From assembly GCA_036924085.1 (NCBI GenBank), contig JAVGWX010000001.1:6236681-6300680 (forward strand): DNA of 64,000 nucleotides. The letters run 5' to 3'. Origin of the DNA: Ariolimax columbianus (Eukaryota; Mollusca; Gastropoda; Stylommatophora; Arionidae). Positions 33,396 through 44,378 of the stretch are shown in pieces (the first letter of the stretch is position 1; each line of letters begins with the position of its first letter). Under the pieces are notes generated by a model. The model ran no database searches. It saw only the letters and a program-made list of their open reading frames with translations, and was not told where the DNA came from. The position numbers and the translations under genes are program-made.

Positions 33396-35162
33396 GCCGT
33401 CAAAAGAAAGTAGTCCCATAGGTGAACAGAACTTTCGGCGGCATTTTCATTGTCTAAGGCCAGAACAAACTTGATAGCGGAACTTCCTGTGTTTTTCTAG
33501 TTATAACATTATTGAGTCATTAAATTTGGTACATTTGTATCCCTTATTGCAGTTCAAAATTTTGTCCAAAAGTTTTCACTAAAATGCCACGTTGAAACTG
33601 ATATTCGTGTGTATACGGGAGACCATGCCAATATAGAGGCGTCGCGAATATTTGATATTAGTGAAGCGAAAGTCTCTCGGAGAAATAACCGACATTTCAT
33701 ATTTTCGCACGTATTTCATAGCCTGGAGTTTTGTCAGCTGAAAAATAAGCATGATCCAGCATAGCAACATTTATGTTATTTCTGGTAGCATCCACCTGCA
33801 GCTACTTGACGTGTCACACAACAAAAACTATTCGAGGATTACTGGAGAACATGAATCTTGGCTGCTGACTGACACCTTCCGGTTACGGAAAACACTTAGA
33901 AACCACCCGTATGGAAATTGACAGAATCTGGGTACCGACAGCATGGAGACATAACCCAGAACCAATAGTGTAGCACTCATTTAATACATGCTGCGTCACC
34001 ATGGCTGGCCGTGGCTTAGAGGACGACATATTATGACAGTGTACAGGTACCAGCGCTGCTACAAGTGATTCAGAAGACTTGATCTCTAAATCTGAAGTTC
34101 AATCTCATATTGATTCTGAAGAAATCATTCATCAAAGAATTGTTCGATCTCTGCAGAGCCTAGGTTCCCAACAAATTATCACCGAGTCGGGTTATCAACA
34201 ATTGGTTCAACGTTAGAACAGACCCCTTAAAGTTAGGTTTTTCGTGTGTGCGTTGGATTTTTTCTTTGACGATGGCCACGCGGGTCCCAAAACGAGGAAT
34301 GTCTTGCAATGTTCTTATACTGCAAGAAATTTGAACAAAGACAATGCCACTTCTTCTCTGTATGTCGTACACTGACGATGTCAGTCCAGTTCAATATTAC
34401 TGCATTGATGATCTTATACTATTTCAGATTATCTATTTGACCGAAGCAGCCACTTATAAAAATGTACACTTTCATTGTACTCGCCTTTAGATATTAGCAC
34501 CGACTTCCCATTCGTGTTGAAAACATGTTTATTTTGTGGTGGACTTAATTTCATATAAATGTGTCAAAAGATATAATGGCCACGGTTGATGTTTGTATTC
34601 AAATTGTGATATCTTCTTCCGTGACTTCATGCCTTGTCAATGACGTTACTTAAACACACCAAGGAAACCATCTCATAGAGGGCAGACCCATTTAGAGCGA
34701 TCCACGTATTATTAACCGTGTTGATCTTCATCATAATCGTTGTTTGTTCTCTGCGGATGTGTAAACCCCGCACCGCATCACGACCCCTTCCTTTTTGATA
34801 CCGTTCATCAGTCAGTGTGAATGTATTCAGCAAATCGATGCATTTCTGTGAGAATTGAGTAAAGCCGAGATCGTAAGAACATCACATCTAATTTACTGTT
34901 TGCTCAGCGTGTGAGTGGTGTGTCTTGGATATATTACTAACCATGCGGGCCCAACCCTTTATCGGCGGGTGATGACGTATCAATCCGGAATTTGGGCTTT
35001 CTCTATATCGTTTCCCGTTCCACCCCTCCTCCCTCTCGGTTGTTTTCATCTGGTAAGCCAATCGATGTTACATAGGATTTCGAGGACCGAGAGTGTCTAA
35101 AACCTCCAGTGAAAGGGGTCGGTAGAAATGTTTAGTCGTCCTAGGTGCAGTGAGGTGTCCTT
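33396..35162. other. No gene identified; weak acidic open frame
   Basis: At 34037-34216 the + strand is open for 59 codons and reads SDSEDLISKSEVQSHIDSEE and HQRIVRSLQSLGSQQI. The composition is protein-like, but a stop precedes it and no family is recognised. The rest shows no coding or repeat signal. Confidence 0.3.
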
Positions 35163-35900
35163 TAGATATTTAGCTGTGTTAGGATAACGCGTATGTTGTT
35201 GGACATGGTCGTCCAGTGCGGTGTTGTGTATTAGGATAACGCGTATGTTATTCGAACGGTCGTCCAGCGCGGTATTGTGTGTTAGGATGACGCGTATTTT
35301 GTTGGAAATGGTCGTTTAGCGCGGTGTAGTGTGTTAGGATGACGCGTATGTTGTTGGACATGGTTGTCCAGCCGGTGATGTGTGTTAGGATGACGCGTAT
35401 GTTGTTGGACATGGTCGTCCAGCCGGTGATGTGTGTTAGGATGTCGCGTATGTTGTTGGACATGGTTGTCCAGCCGGTGATGTGTGTTAGGATGACGCGT
35501 ATGTTGTTGGACATAGTCGTCCAGCCAGTGATGTGTGTTAGGATGACGCGTATCTTGTTGGACATGGTCGTACAGCGCGGTATTGTGTGTTAGGATGACG
35601 CGTTTCTTGTTGGACATGGTCGTACAGCGCGGTATTGTGTGTTAGGATGACGCGTATCTTGTTGGACATGGTCGTACAGCGCGGTATTGTGTGTTAGGAT
35701 GACGCGTTAATTGTTGGACATGGTCGTACAGTGCGGTGTTGTGTGTTAGGATGACGCGTATGTTGTTCGAACGGTCGTCCAGCCGGTGTTGTGTGTTAGG
35801 ATGACGCGTATGTTGTTCGAACGGTCGTCCAGCCGGTGTTGTGAGTTAGGATGACGTGTATGTTGTTGGACACGGTCGTTCAGCGCGCGGTCTTGTGTAT
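35163..35900. repeat. Minisatellite, ~51-bp unit, ~14 copies
   Basis: Units contain GTGTTAGGATGACGCGTATG, TTGTTGGACATGGTCGTCCA and GC-rich GCCGGTGATGT or GCGCGGTATTGT endings. Copies with the CCGGTGATGT ending are grouped in the left half. Confidence 0.95.
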
Positions 35901-36244
35901 TGGACGCCAGTTTTAACCTAGTTTTTCTCACATCCGGATGCTGTCTCGACGTTGTTGTGACCCAATGTTCACCTGTTATTTTTCGATGCACGTATCCCCG
36001 TCTTCACAATCGCACCATCCAACGTCACAACTGTTGAATTTATGTGTACAGAAACTGCACAGTTTCTTCCCTTGACTATATCCCCGATTGCGAGCCATTG
36101 CTTATATAAGTTCTCACCAGTTGTCTCTCGTTTTATCGCCTGCGTGCGCTGTCTCTTAGCGGTGTTGGTAGACTATCACCAATGTTCACCGGTAGTTTTC
36201 GATGTATCTATCACAGTAGTCGCAATTGTTAACAAAAACACCTC
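35901..36244. other. Unique spacer with one direct repeat
   Basis: CCAATGTTCACC plus GTTATTTTTCGATG (~35962) recurs as CCAATGTTCACC plus GGTAGTTTTCGATG (~36180). This is a diverged duplication of about 80 bp before the 28-bp array. Confidence 0.6.
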
Positions 36245-36945
36245 ACAATTGTTGAAGTAACATGTCCAAGTGCACAATTGTTGAAGTAACATGTCCAAGT
36301 GCACAATTGTTGAAGTAACATGTCCAAGTGCACAATTGTTGAAGTAACATGTCCAAGTGCACAATTGTTGAAGTAACATGTCCAGGTGCACAATTGTTGA
36401 AGTAACATGTCCAAGTGCACAATTGTTGAAGTAACATGTCCAAGTGCACAATTGTTGAAGTAACATGTCCAAGTGCACAATTGTTGAAGTAACATGTCCA
36501 AGTGCACAATTGTTGAAGTAACATGTCCAGGTGCACAATTGTTGAAGTAACATGTCCAAGTGCACAATTGTTGAAGTAACATGTCCAAGTGCACAATTGT
36601 TGAAGTAACATGTCCAAGTGCACAATTGTTGAAGTAACATATCCAAGTGCACAATTGTTGAAGTAACATGTCCAGGTGCACAATTGTTGAAGTAACATGT
36701 CCAGGTGCACAATTGTTGAAGTAACATGTCCAGGTGCACAATTGTTGAAGTAACATGTCCAGGTGCACAATTGTTGAAGTAACATTTCCAAGTGCACAAT
36801 TGTTGAAGTAACATGTCCAGGTGCACAATTGTTGAAGTAACATGTCCAAGTGCACAATTGTTGAAGTAACATGTCCAGGTGCACAATTGTTGAAGTAACA
36901 TGTCCAGGTGCACAATTGTTGAAGTAACATGTCCAGGTGCACAAT
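36245..36945. repeat. Minisatellite, 28-bp unit, 24-25 copies, highly uniform
   Basis: Units contain CACAATTGTTGAAGTAACAT plus GTCCAAGT. Nearly the only variation is A or G in CCAAGT/CCAGGT, and these two states occur in an ordered pattern. Minus-strand frames of 233-245 codons in all phases are artefacts. Confidence 0.98.
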
Positions 36946-36959
36946 TTCTTCTAAAGAAT

Positions 36960-37345
36960 ACTACCCCGAGTGTAGACTTTCGCTGGTGTAAGTTTTATTT
37001 CGATTAATGCACTTGAACACTTCCCCAAAAGCACAACCATCGGTGCGAGGCGTATCCGCCACGCGTTACTCGCGTTCAGCACTAATCTGTCACATATCAG
37101 TTCTGTCCAATCTTTGGAATGCCTTTTCGTAATCCACAAATCCAACATGCAGAGAGGAGTTTCATTTCAAACGCTGTCCGTTGATGATGCACAAAGCGAT
37201 TGTCTGATTGGCATTCGGTCTATTGTGACGAAAGCAGGATTTTTCTTCCAAGAGCTGAAAGTCAATGACGTGTGTCAGTTACTCTAGTATGACCCTATCT
37301 AATACTTTCCCGTGGACATATAGTAACACTATAGAGAGTAACTCG
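36960..37345 (-). pseudogene. LINE reverse transcriptase fragment (palm, minus)
   Basis: The minus strand reads GKVLDRVILE near the right end, then CFRHNRPNANQTIALCIING, and SLHVGFVDYEKAFQRLDRTD at about 37095-37155. These fit the non-LTR RT series GKVL.R, GFR..RS..DQI..LR and FVDYEKAFD (motif A, Asp kept). Several stops interrupt it. It lies head-to-head with the next, plus-strand RT copy. It looks closer to the family at 41.5-44.1 kb than to its immediate neighbour, because it shares the EKAFD..DR..LW style of motif A. Confidence 0.7.
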
Positions 37346-37847
37346 CACATTCGTTGATAGTTTAATGAAACATCTTCCTTTCCATTATGACGGTATCTCT
37401 CTTGTCCGACATTTTAGCAAACAATAAAGTGAATGTGTGTCCAAGCAAGAAGCAAGCTATGTTCTGGGTCCGAGCCTCTTCGGGGTATTCTTGGCTCTGT
37501 TACTGAAGCATTTGGTAACGTAAATGATGAAGTGTCTTCCCACTAGGTCAAATGGTCGCTTCTTTAACCTTGAAATGGTCAAGGCCAAAACGAATAGCAG
37601 AACAGTCATAATCAGAGACGTGCTTTTTTCTTATGATGCTGCATTTATAACCAATAAATCAGCAGGAACTTCAGATGTTGATAGATCGCTTCTCCCAGGA
37701 GTGCAACGATTATGGTCTCGCAGTATGTCTCAACAAAACAAATGTACTTGGGCAGGAAGTAAATGCCACACCAAATGTCTACATTAATAATTATGAATTG
37801 GCGGCTGTGCACCAATTCACATACCTGAGGTCGCTTATCAGCGACAC

Positions 37848-38125
37848 GCTCTCTCTAGACCCAGTAATAGACAGCCCCATTGGCAAGCTCTCTCTAGACC
37901 CAGAAATAGACAGCCACATTGGCAAGCTCTCTCTAGACCCAGAAATAGACAGCCACATTGACACGCTCTCTCTAGACCCAGAAAGAGACAGCCACATTTA
38001 CAAGCTCTCTCTAGACCCAGAAATAGACAGCCACATTGACAAGCTCTCTAGACCCAGAAATAGACAGCCACATTGGCATGCTCTCTCTAGAACCAGAAAT
38101 AGACAGCCACATTGGCAAAGCTGCT
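37848..38125. repeat. 39-bp minisatellite inside the LINE RT, 7 copies
   Basis: The unit is 13 codons, LSLDPEIDSHIGK, repeated in the RT reading frame until a 2-bp deletion in the sixth copy. RTs of this family have one such segment (ISDNLSLDxEIxxRIGK) followed by AA-rich sequence, which is exactly what flanks the array. Confidence 0.9.
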
Positions 38126-38214
38126 GCTACATTTGCTCGTCTCACAACGCGTGTTTGGTAAACCAATAAATGTTTTGTCATAACAACGAAAACAGGACAA
38201 ACATGTATATGCAC

Positions 38215-38340
38215 TAATGTAACGGACATAGCGGACAATAGAACAAACACAGGGTGAAGTAATGGGCACCTCGGAATTGGAACGCCGGACCTCCAAATAA
38301 GAAAGCGCCTTACCGCTAGAAATACATGAATTAAGGCCTA
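38215..38340 (-). mobile_element. SINE-like insert within the LINE RT
   Basis: On the minus strand CTAGCGGTAAGGCGCTTTC is A-box-like and GGCGTTCCAATTCCGAGG is B-box-like about 30 bp on. It lies in the stretch (about 38200-38540) that interrupts the RT homology, so it is probably a later insertion. Its outer limits are uncertain. Confidence 0.45.
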
Positions 38341-38708
38341 CGACCAACAAATGTGGTACAACTGGACTAGTCTCTCGTCGATCACCACTTGCGAATTTGG
38401 AACATAGGCCGAGTTCGATCAAGACAAATTGATAGACTCAATTACTTCCCTCATCTTCCTATCATCAAGCGTCGATCATATAAAAACATTACATGCTTCT
38501 TTGTTTACAACTAGCGGCGTTAGCGTTTCCACAAATTCTCTTGCGAAAACAGAAAATTACAATTGAAACCAAGTCCATGGTTGACAATGCATATGTTGTC
38601 AGCTCCATCCTATTCAGTGCCGAAACATGAGCAACCTATGCCAAACACAAGCACATGCTTACACCTGCCATCTACGGCGACGGCGATCCATTCTTGGATT
38701 TACATGGG

Positions 38709-39312
38709 GGGACAGAGTGATAAATGCAGAAGTGTACCATGGAGGGACAGAGTCATACGCGCAGAAGTGTACCATGGAAGGACAGAGTGATACATGCAGA
38801 AGTGTACCATGGAAGGACAGAGTGATACATGCAGAAGTGTACCATGGAGGGACAGAGTGATACATGCAGAAGTGTACCATGGGGGGACAGAGTGATACAC
38901 GCAGAAGTGTACCATGGGGGGACAGAGTGATACATGCAGAAGTGTACCATGGAGGGACAGAGTGATACATGCAGAAGTGTGCCATGGGGGGACAGAGTGA
39001 TACATGCAGAAGTGTACCATGAGGGGACAGAGTGATACATGCAAAAGTGTACCATGAAGGGACAGATTGATACAGGCTTAAGTGCACCATGGGGGGGGGG
39101 GAGGCAGAGTGATTCATGCAGAAGTGTACCATGGCGGGACAGAGTGATACGCGCAGAAGTGTACCATGGAGAGATAGAGTGATTCATGTAGAAGCGTACC
39201 ATAGAGGGACAGAGTGATACATGCAGAAGTGTACCATATAGAGACAACTTGATACGTGCAGAAGTGTACCATGGAGGGACAGCGTGATACACGAAGAAGT
39301 GTACCATGGATG
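38709..39312. repeat. 36-bp minisatellite grown from LINE RT codons, ~17 copies
   Basis: The unit holds GACAGAGTGATACATGCAGA and AGTGTACCATGGAGGG, or 12 codons DRVIHAEVYHGG. It starts in frame behind ILGFTW. LINE RTs have W-x-D-x-V-x-N-A-E-V at this position, so the first unit is the native coding sequence. A G run (~39091-39100) interrupts one copy. Confidence 0.95.
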
Positions 39313-40074
39313 ACTCACTGCTTCTCATTACACCAGAGCTCAATGAAGCTATTTTAATAAGATTAGGGCGCCTGATAAGTTTTGCTTCACTGCTATATTA
39401 TTAATATCATATAACATGTAAATAACATTCGTCCTCTGTGTCGCATTGTATCCTCCCTCTTTCATACTTGACCTTTTCCCCTCCATCATACTTGACCTTT
39501 TCCCATATATTGTACATGGCTGCCTCAAACAGCTGTTATTGAATTCTTAACCACGGAAAATGATCCTCGAATTGAAATTCCCAGACGAATGCAAGCCGAT
39601 TATGGCGATCAGTGTCTGTATGTGACTACAGTAGGACGCTGGATAAGGCTGTTCAAAGATGGATAGGTGGGGCAAGCAGATTTGAGTGACAAGCCACGAA
39701 GTAGAAGGTATGTGAAATCAAGTGAACCTCTTCACCAAGATGGCGTTGAAGAACTCATCCTGAAAAACCATGGCATCAAAGAACAAGGAGCTGATATTCA
39801 GTTATACATTTCTAAAGTGATAATGGGATAGATTATTTGTGTTCCTGGATTCCAGCTGGGAACCGCGCACTCTGGCTGAAGAAATGAACGCAGAAAGAGT
39901 ACATATTTTTTGGGAACACATGGAACATTTTGAAGAAGAAGGTGGGGATTTCTTAAAAAATATTATTGCATGTCATGAAAGTAGAGTCCGGCCTTACAAC
40001 CTCGACAACAAAAGGCAGTCTCTGGAATACCGTCATAAGGATTCACAAGCAAACCATTAAAATATAATTGTAAG

Positions 40075-40400
40075 GTCTCAGCTGGGAATGTCATGCTAGA
40101 ACTTAGCTGGAATGGGCATGTTAGACTTAGGCTGGGCAGGTCATGTTAGACCACGGCTGGGAAAGTCATGCTAGACGACGGCTGGGAAAGTCGTGTTAGA
40201 CCTCGGCTGGGATGGTCATGTTAGACCCCGGCTAAGAAGGTCATCTGAGACCTTCGGCTAAAAAGGTCATGTAAGACCGCGGCTGGGAAAGTCGTGTTAG
40301 AATTCGGCTGGGATGGTCATGTTAGACCTCGGCAGTCAAGGTCATGTTGAGCTTCGGCTGAGAAGGTCATGTTAGACTTCGGCTGAGAAGGTCATGTTAA
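40075..40400. repeat. 25-bp minisatellite seeded in mariner, ~13 copies
   Basis: Units contain TCGGCTGGGAAGGTCATGTT plus AGACC. The first copy reads SAGNVMLE at the exact place of the conserved mariner SAGKVML. Ten codons separate it from the DS of the upstream KDS motif, as in intact mariners, apart from a 2-bp frameshift. Confidence 0.93.
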
Positions 40401-40555
40401 CCTTTTTTTTTAAAACTCTGAACGTGCTGTTCTGGAAGAGTTTGTTGAAAAATTAACAACAATAATCTATGAACTCTTACTGTGACAACAAAAAAAAAGA
40501 AAAGAATTAGCCGGATTTCAGCACGCGCAAGAAATGTTACATTTCTTCAACACGA

Positions 40556-40700
40556 CAACGCCTGGCCTCACACGTGCAACAAAATGAGATGTAATTCAAC
40601 GCCTGTCCTCACACAAGTGCAGCAACATGAGATGTAATTCAACGCCTGTCCTCATACAAATGCAGCAACATGAGATGCAATTCAACGCCTGGACTTGTCA
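40556..40700. repeat. ~43-bp minisatellite seeded in mariner, 3 copies
   Basis: Units begin CAACGCCTGTCCTCACACAA and end GAGATGTAATT. The first copy overlaps the codons for NAWPHT of the mariner DNARPHT motif. Confidence 0.9.
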
Positions 40701-41011
40701 GTATAGCTCAGACTTGGTTTTCACCTGTTCCAACGACTAAAGTAACACTTGAAGTAACACTCTTCGGATGTGTTTAAGAGGTGAAATATGCAGTGAGGAA
40801 ATGGTTTCAAAAACAAAACACCTACTTTTTCAGGAAGGATTAAAAAAAAAAACACTAGTGCAATTTTGGCGGACGTGTGGTGATTTTCTCGAAAAATAAA
40901 TATACAGTTTTGAAAATAATTGATGTAGGTATATTTTTTTTTTATTTCATGAAAAAAATTATTTCCTGTTAATTTTCTAATTAAGTGGAGGCAAAACTTG
41001 TCAGCCCGTCC

Positions 41012-41479
41012 TCGTATTTAATAATATGCTACAGAATCAATCATATCTTCCTTAGTAAATCGATTAGTATTATACATTTTTTGTTCATTTACATTTGATT
41101 AATTGTTGTGTCGATGGTAATTAATCATATTTGAATCAGAGTTTTGAATGTTTTGTATTTGTGTTGCTGAGTAACAATTGATGGTGTCTTATAATGGACG
41201 AATGAAGGTATGTATTGTGCTCTGTTTCTCTCTATGTTTCTAGAGCAAAGTGTCACAACTGCCCATGACATTTTTACAGGAACCCTGCTTCAAAGTACTT
41301 ATTTATTCTTAAGCGAGTGGCTTCATCGCATTAGAGTGATTGTGCAACGAGACGGCTCACCAAGAACAACGCAACGCACTTGGCGCAGGATAGTTGACAA
41401 GCTACTTACGTCGCTCGACGGCGCTGCTAGTACAAGTGAGTAAACTTCAGTGGCAGAATGATGACGTAATGCATGGTAC
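41012..41479. other. No clear gene; 77-codon frame with splice-donor-like end
   Basis: At 41210-41443 the + strand is open and contains EWLHRIRVIVQRDGSPRTTQ, then RTWRRIVDKLLTSLDGAAST just before ACAAGTGAGT, a fair splice donor. There is no recognised domain and no partner exon. The flanks are AT-rich. Confidence 0.25.
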
Positions 41480-42270
41480 TAAATATGAGTCCTTCTTCCA
41501 GCGTTTGATCTCTTCATTGACTAACGTATAACCAGAAGAAACAGGAAGGGTAAGAGAAGACATCCCTGTATCATCTCTGTTTGCACCCAGAAGCCTTCAG
41601 CCAGTTGCCCTGCATGTATCACTTTACTAACTGTATCTTCGTACTTACTTTGTATGATGGTTATATGCTTCTCTGGTATTCCACAGTGACTCAACAATCG
41701 CCACAGAGTGCGTCAATCCAATCTGTCATATGCCTTTCCGTAATTGTATAAATGATAAATAAGGAAGTTTTTCATCCTATAATTGGTTCTACTATGATCC
41801 GAGGAGTTCTGTGCACCATCTTCCCTGGCCAAATCCTCAATGTTCCGCCTGGTTCTTTTAGTCTACTTCCTCTTTTAATATGTCCAGGGTGAACCGGTCC
41901 AATATATTGCCTGGCACCGGGAGCAAAGTAATTCTTCTAGAATTGCTTCTATCTGCTAGGTCTTCTTTCGTTGACAGATTAATGAGATGTCATTCTTTCC
42001 ATTCTGTGTGTATTGTATCTCCTCTTCCAATATCTTTTTGACAAATCCTTGTAATATATATGTCCTTATAGTTCTTAATGCGGCCCTTTTATCCTCAAGG
42101 AGTGGCCGTCCTTGTGCGGGTTCCAACTCATAATACAGTCGTTTCTGTCGCGGGAGCGTCTCGTTCAGTGGCACAGTAGTCTGTCTATTGTAGGGTCGTG
42201 TGTTGTGCTTGTCTAGTGAATCTGGCCAGCAAGTTGGTGGCCGTTCCCGATGTCTCTTTTTTTCGCGCGG

Positions 42271-42720
42271 ATACCACATAGTGGTTAATGTACTTCATCC
42301 TTCGTCTTGTCTTCGATACCACATAGTGGTTAATGTACTTCGTCCTTTATCTTGTCTTCGATACCACATAGTGGTTAATGTACTTCATCCTTCGTCTTGT
42401 CTTCGATACCACATAGTGGTTAATGTACTTCATCATTCATCTTGTCTTCGATACCACATAGTGGTTAATGTACTTCATCCTTTATCTTGTCTTCGATACC
42501 ACATAGTGGTTAATGTACTTCATCCTTCATCTTGTCTTCGATACCACATAGTGGTTAATGTACTTCATCCTTTATCTTGTCTTCGATACCACATAGTGGT
42601 TAATGTACTTCATCCTTTATCTTGTCTTCGATACCACATAGTGGTTAATGTACTTCATCCTTCATCTTGTCTTCGATACCACATAGTGGTTAATGTACTT
42701 CATCATTCATCTTGTCTTCC
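42271..42720. repeat. 45-bp minisatellite inside the minus-strand LINE, 10 copies
   Basis: Units contain GATACCACATAGTGGTTAAT and GTACTTCATCCTTCATCTTG plus TCTTC. They sit between the LINE linker and the RT part. Confidence 0.95.
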
Positions 42721-43393
42721 AGCTATATGGTCCTATAGTTTCCGCTGCTAAATCGTCTGATCATGCTGCTTATTCTTTCTAGAGTTTCAATACAGCTTTT
42801 AGAATCTACAGCTTACTTGGTGGATTGTTATCTAAACCCATGGTCTACTCAGTTGGTAGGGTGTTTCACGTAACTTACGGAGAAAGCGTGTTTAGGCTTC
42901 CTTTGAAATGCTTAATCTAACGTGTCTGCGGTTCTTCCGATAATGTCAATATTTTCTGTTGATTATATTTGATTGGTTAATCTGTCTGTACATATATCTA
43001 GTTGTAATTTACTTTTTTTTATCAGTAAAGACATCCCATTTTTCCTATCTCTGCTGCCTACTCCTACCTCCTGTGCTAATGTATAAATATATTACCTTTT
43101 ATTTGTCTTTATTATGCCTTGCCCTTTTTGTTTGTTGTAGAATCGTTTTTCTGTGCTCCTGTTTTGGTGACTCGAGTTTGGCAATTGTTGAGTATAACTT
43201 TCTTCTTTTTCTTTAATTTTTTTTCTGCTATTTTTGGTAATGTCTCTATTGTGATACATTTCTTGAATTCTATGGTTTTTTTTAAAATATCTCATTAGCC
43301 TGTTACCACATACTGCTAATGGCCATCTCCTCGTTGCATGGGCAATCTGTTGTTAGTTTATTGCTGTTATGTCTTCTTTTCCTGGTCTTATAA

Positions 43394-43537
43394 TGTGGTG
43401 TACTGTGGTATAATAGGTGTACTGTGGTATAATAGGTGTACTGTGGTATAATAGGTGTACTGTGGTATAATAGGTGTACTGTGGTATAATAGGTGTACTG
43501 TGGTATAATAGGTGTACTGTGGTATAATAGATGTACG
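43394..43537. repeat. 20-bp minisatellite inside the minus-strand LINE, ~7 copies
   Basis: Perfect repeats of GGTGTACTGTGGTATAATAG lie directly downstream (minus sense) of the endonuclease domain. Confidence 0.95.
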
Positions 43538-44142
43538 TTATAGCTCGTGCTTCCTGTTTTTTTACTTGGTTTGTTGTTTTAGTCTGATTTGCATGATCCA
43601 TATCAGCATGTGGTGGTCTGACGCTACGACTGCACCTGACCTTACTCTTGCAGTGTACTTTTCAACTCTTGACTCACACTGGTGTGGTTAATCTGGTGTT
43701 CTGTTATATAGTTGGATGATCTCCATGGGGGCCTTCTGTCTATTCTTGTGTCAAGCTTCCTCCAATGATCAACATGTTTAGCCTACATAGCTCTGCAAAC
43801 ACTTATGTCCATTCCTTGTCTTCCCATAACCTGTTCGTAACTTAGATTGGCTACTCCCACTCTCACATTGACGTCCACATCAGTTTTATTAGATATTTCT
43901 TTATGTGTGGCATATGCCTCTTGCAGCTCGATATACAATGTTTGTTTTTTTAATCATCGTTGGCCTAGCTTGTTGGGGCAGAGCACTGCATTATGTACAT
44001 AGCAATGCTCTTCTATTGGATTATACGGATTGCACTTATAATTCAATCGTTAATAATTTTCCACTTTGTGTCTCTATAAAAAACTTCACTGCCACTCCGT
44101 CTATGTGTTGGTCGCCAGATGTCAAAGTTCAAGAGTAAATAA

Positions 44143-44378
44143 TTATCAGTATGATCGTCAATCTCATCTTCAATGATTGTCAATCTCATCTTCTATGATT
44201 GTCAATCTCATCTTCTATGATTGTCAATCTCATCTTCTATGATTGTAAATCTCAAAATCTATGATTATCAATCTCATTTTCTGTGATTGTCAATCTCATC
44301 TTCTATGATTGTCAATCTCATCTTCTATGATTGTAAATCTCATCTTCTATGATTGTCAATCTCATTTTCTATGATTGT
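44143..44378. repeat. Minisatellite, 22-bp unit, ~10.5 copies
   Basis: Repeats of CTATGATTGTCAATCTCATCTT. The array abuts the recognisable upstream limit of the minus-strand LINE. Confidence 0.95.

Larger units (their letters stand above)
37478..38720 (+). pseudogene. LINE reverse transcriptase with expanded internal repeats
   Basis: Pieces in order: LALLLKHL near 37490; TRSNGRFFNLEMVKAKT near 37535-37590; RDVLFSYDAAF near 37615-37645; LIDRFSQECNDYGLAVCLNK near 37675-37735; YINNYELAAVHQFTYLRSLI and SDTLSL near 37785-37855. The catalytic box normally reads FADDA and here reads FSYDA, so one catalytic Asp is Tyr. After a 39-bp array the frame resumes with AAATFARLTTRVW near 38115-38157. A gap with a SINE-like insert follows, then VVSSILFSAET near 38597 and HLRRRRSILGFTWGDRVINA near 38669-38728, where a second array starts. 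The order matches non-LTR RT from palm to C-terminus. The element is dead. Confidence 0.8.
39366..41011 (+). pseudogene. Mariner transposon remnant with both ends and internal arrays
   Basis: Imperfect terminal inverted repeats are present: CTGATAAGTTTTGCTTCACT near 39372 and, on the minus strand, CTGACAAGTTTTGCCTCCAC near 40986. TA bases lie outside them. The + strand reads VIEFLTTENDPRIEIPRRMQ and ADLSDKPRSRR (HTH part, 39535-39710), then FWEHMEHFEEEGGDFLKNII at about 39910-39970. ACHESR follows where TGDESW is expected, so the first catalytic Asp is His. Later come SAGNVMLE at 40078-40101 and FLQHDNAWPHT near 40542-40574 (second Asp kept). LLFQEGLKK and CGDFLEK follow near the C-terminus. 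Frameshifts and stops abound. Two minisatellites enlarge it to ~1.65 kb from the usual ~1.3 kb. Confidence 0.88.
41480..44140 (-). pseudogene. Decayed LINE: endonuclease and RT (minus)
   Basis: Read from 44140 downwards. The endonuclease region gives LQEAYATHKEISNK, VDVNVRVGVANLSYEQVMG (~43780-43890), MLIIGGSLTQ, PPWRSSNYITEHQINHTSV and VRSGAVVASDHHMLI. The last contains the SDHH active-site motif (43601-43640). Lys-rich linker sequence follows. Below 42270 it gives ERPPTCWPDSL and FVKKILEEE. Then come LYNYGKAYDRLD (motif A, catalytic Asp now Asn) and TLWRLLSHCGIPEKHITIIQ. It ends IHAGQLAEGFWVQTEMIQGC and LLLPFLFLLVI (motif B region, ~41530-41590). Stops and frameshifts are frequent. Two minisatellites split the region between endonuclease and RT. 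This is the most complete LINE body in the window, but the RNase/C-terminal part is missing. Confidence 0.8.

Noticed and set aside
34037..34216. Acidic 59-codon frame as a gene
   Set aside because: A stop lies directly upstream, there is no family match and no splice context. Recorded only as a weak frame.
36176..36944. Three overlapping minus-strand frames of 233-245 codons
   Set aside because: A 28-bp unit without stops gives the same peptide in all three phases, shifted. This is an array artefact.
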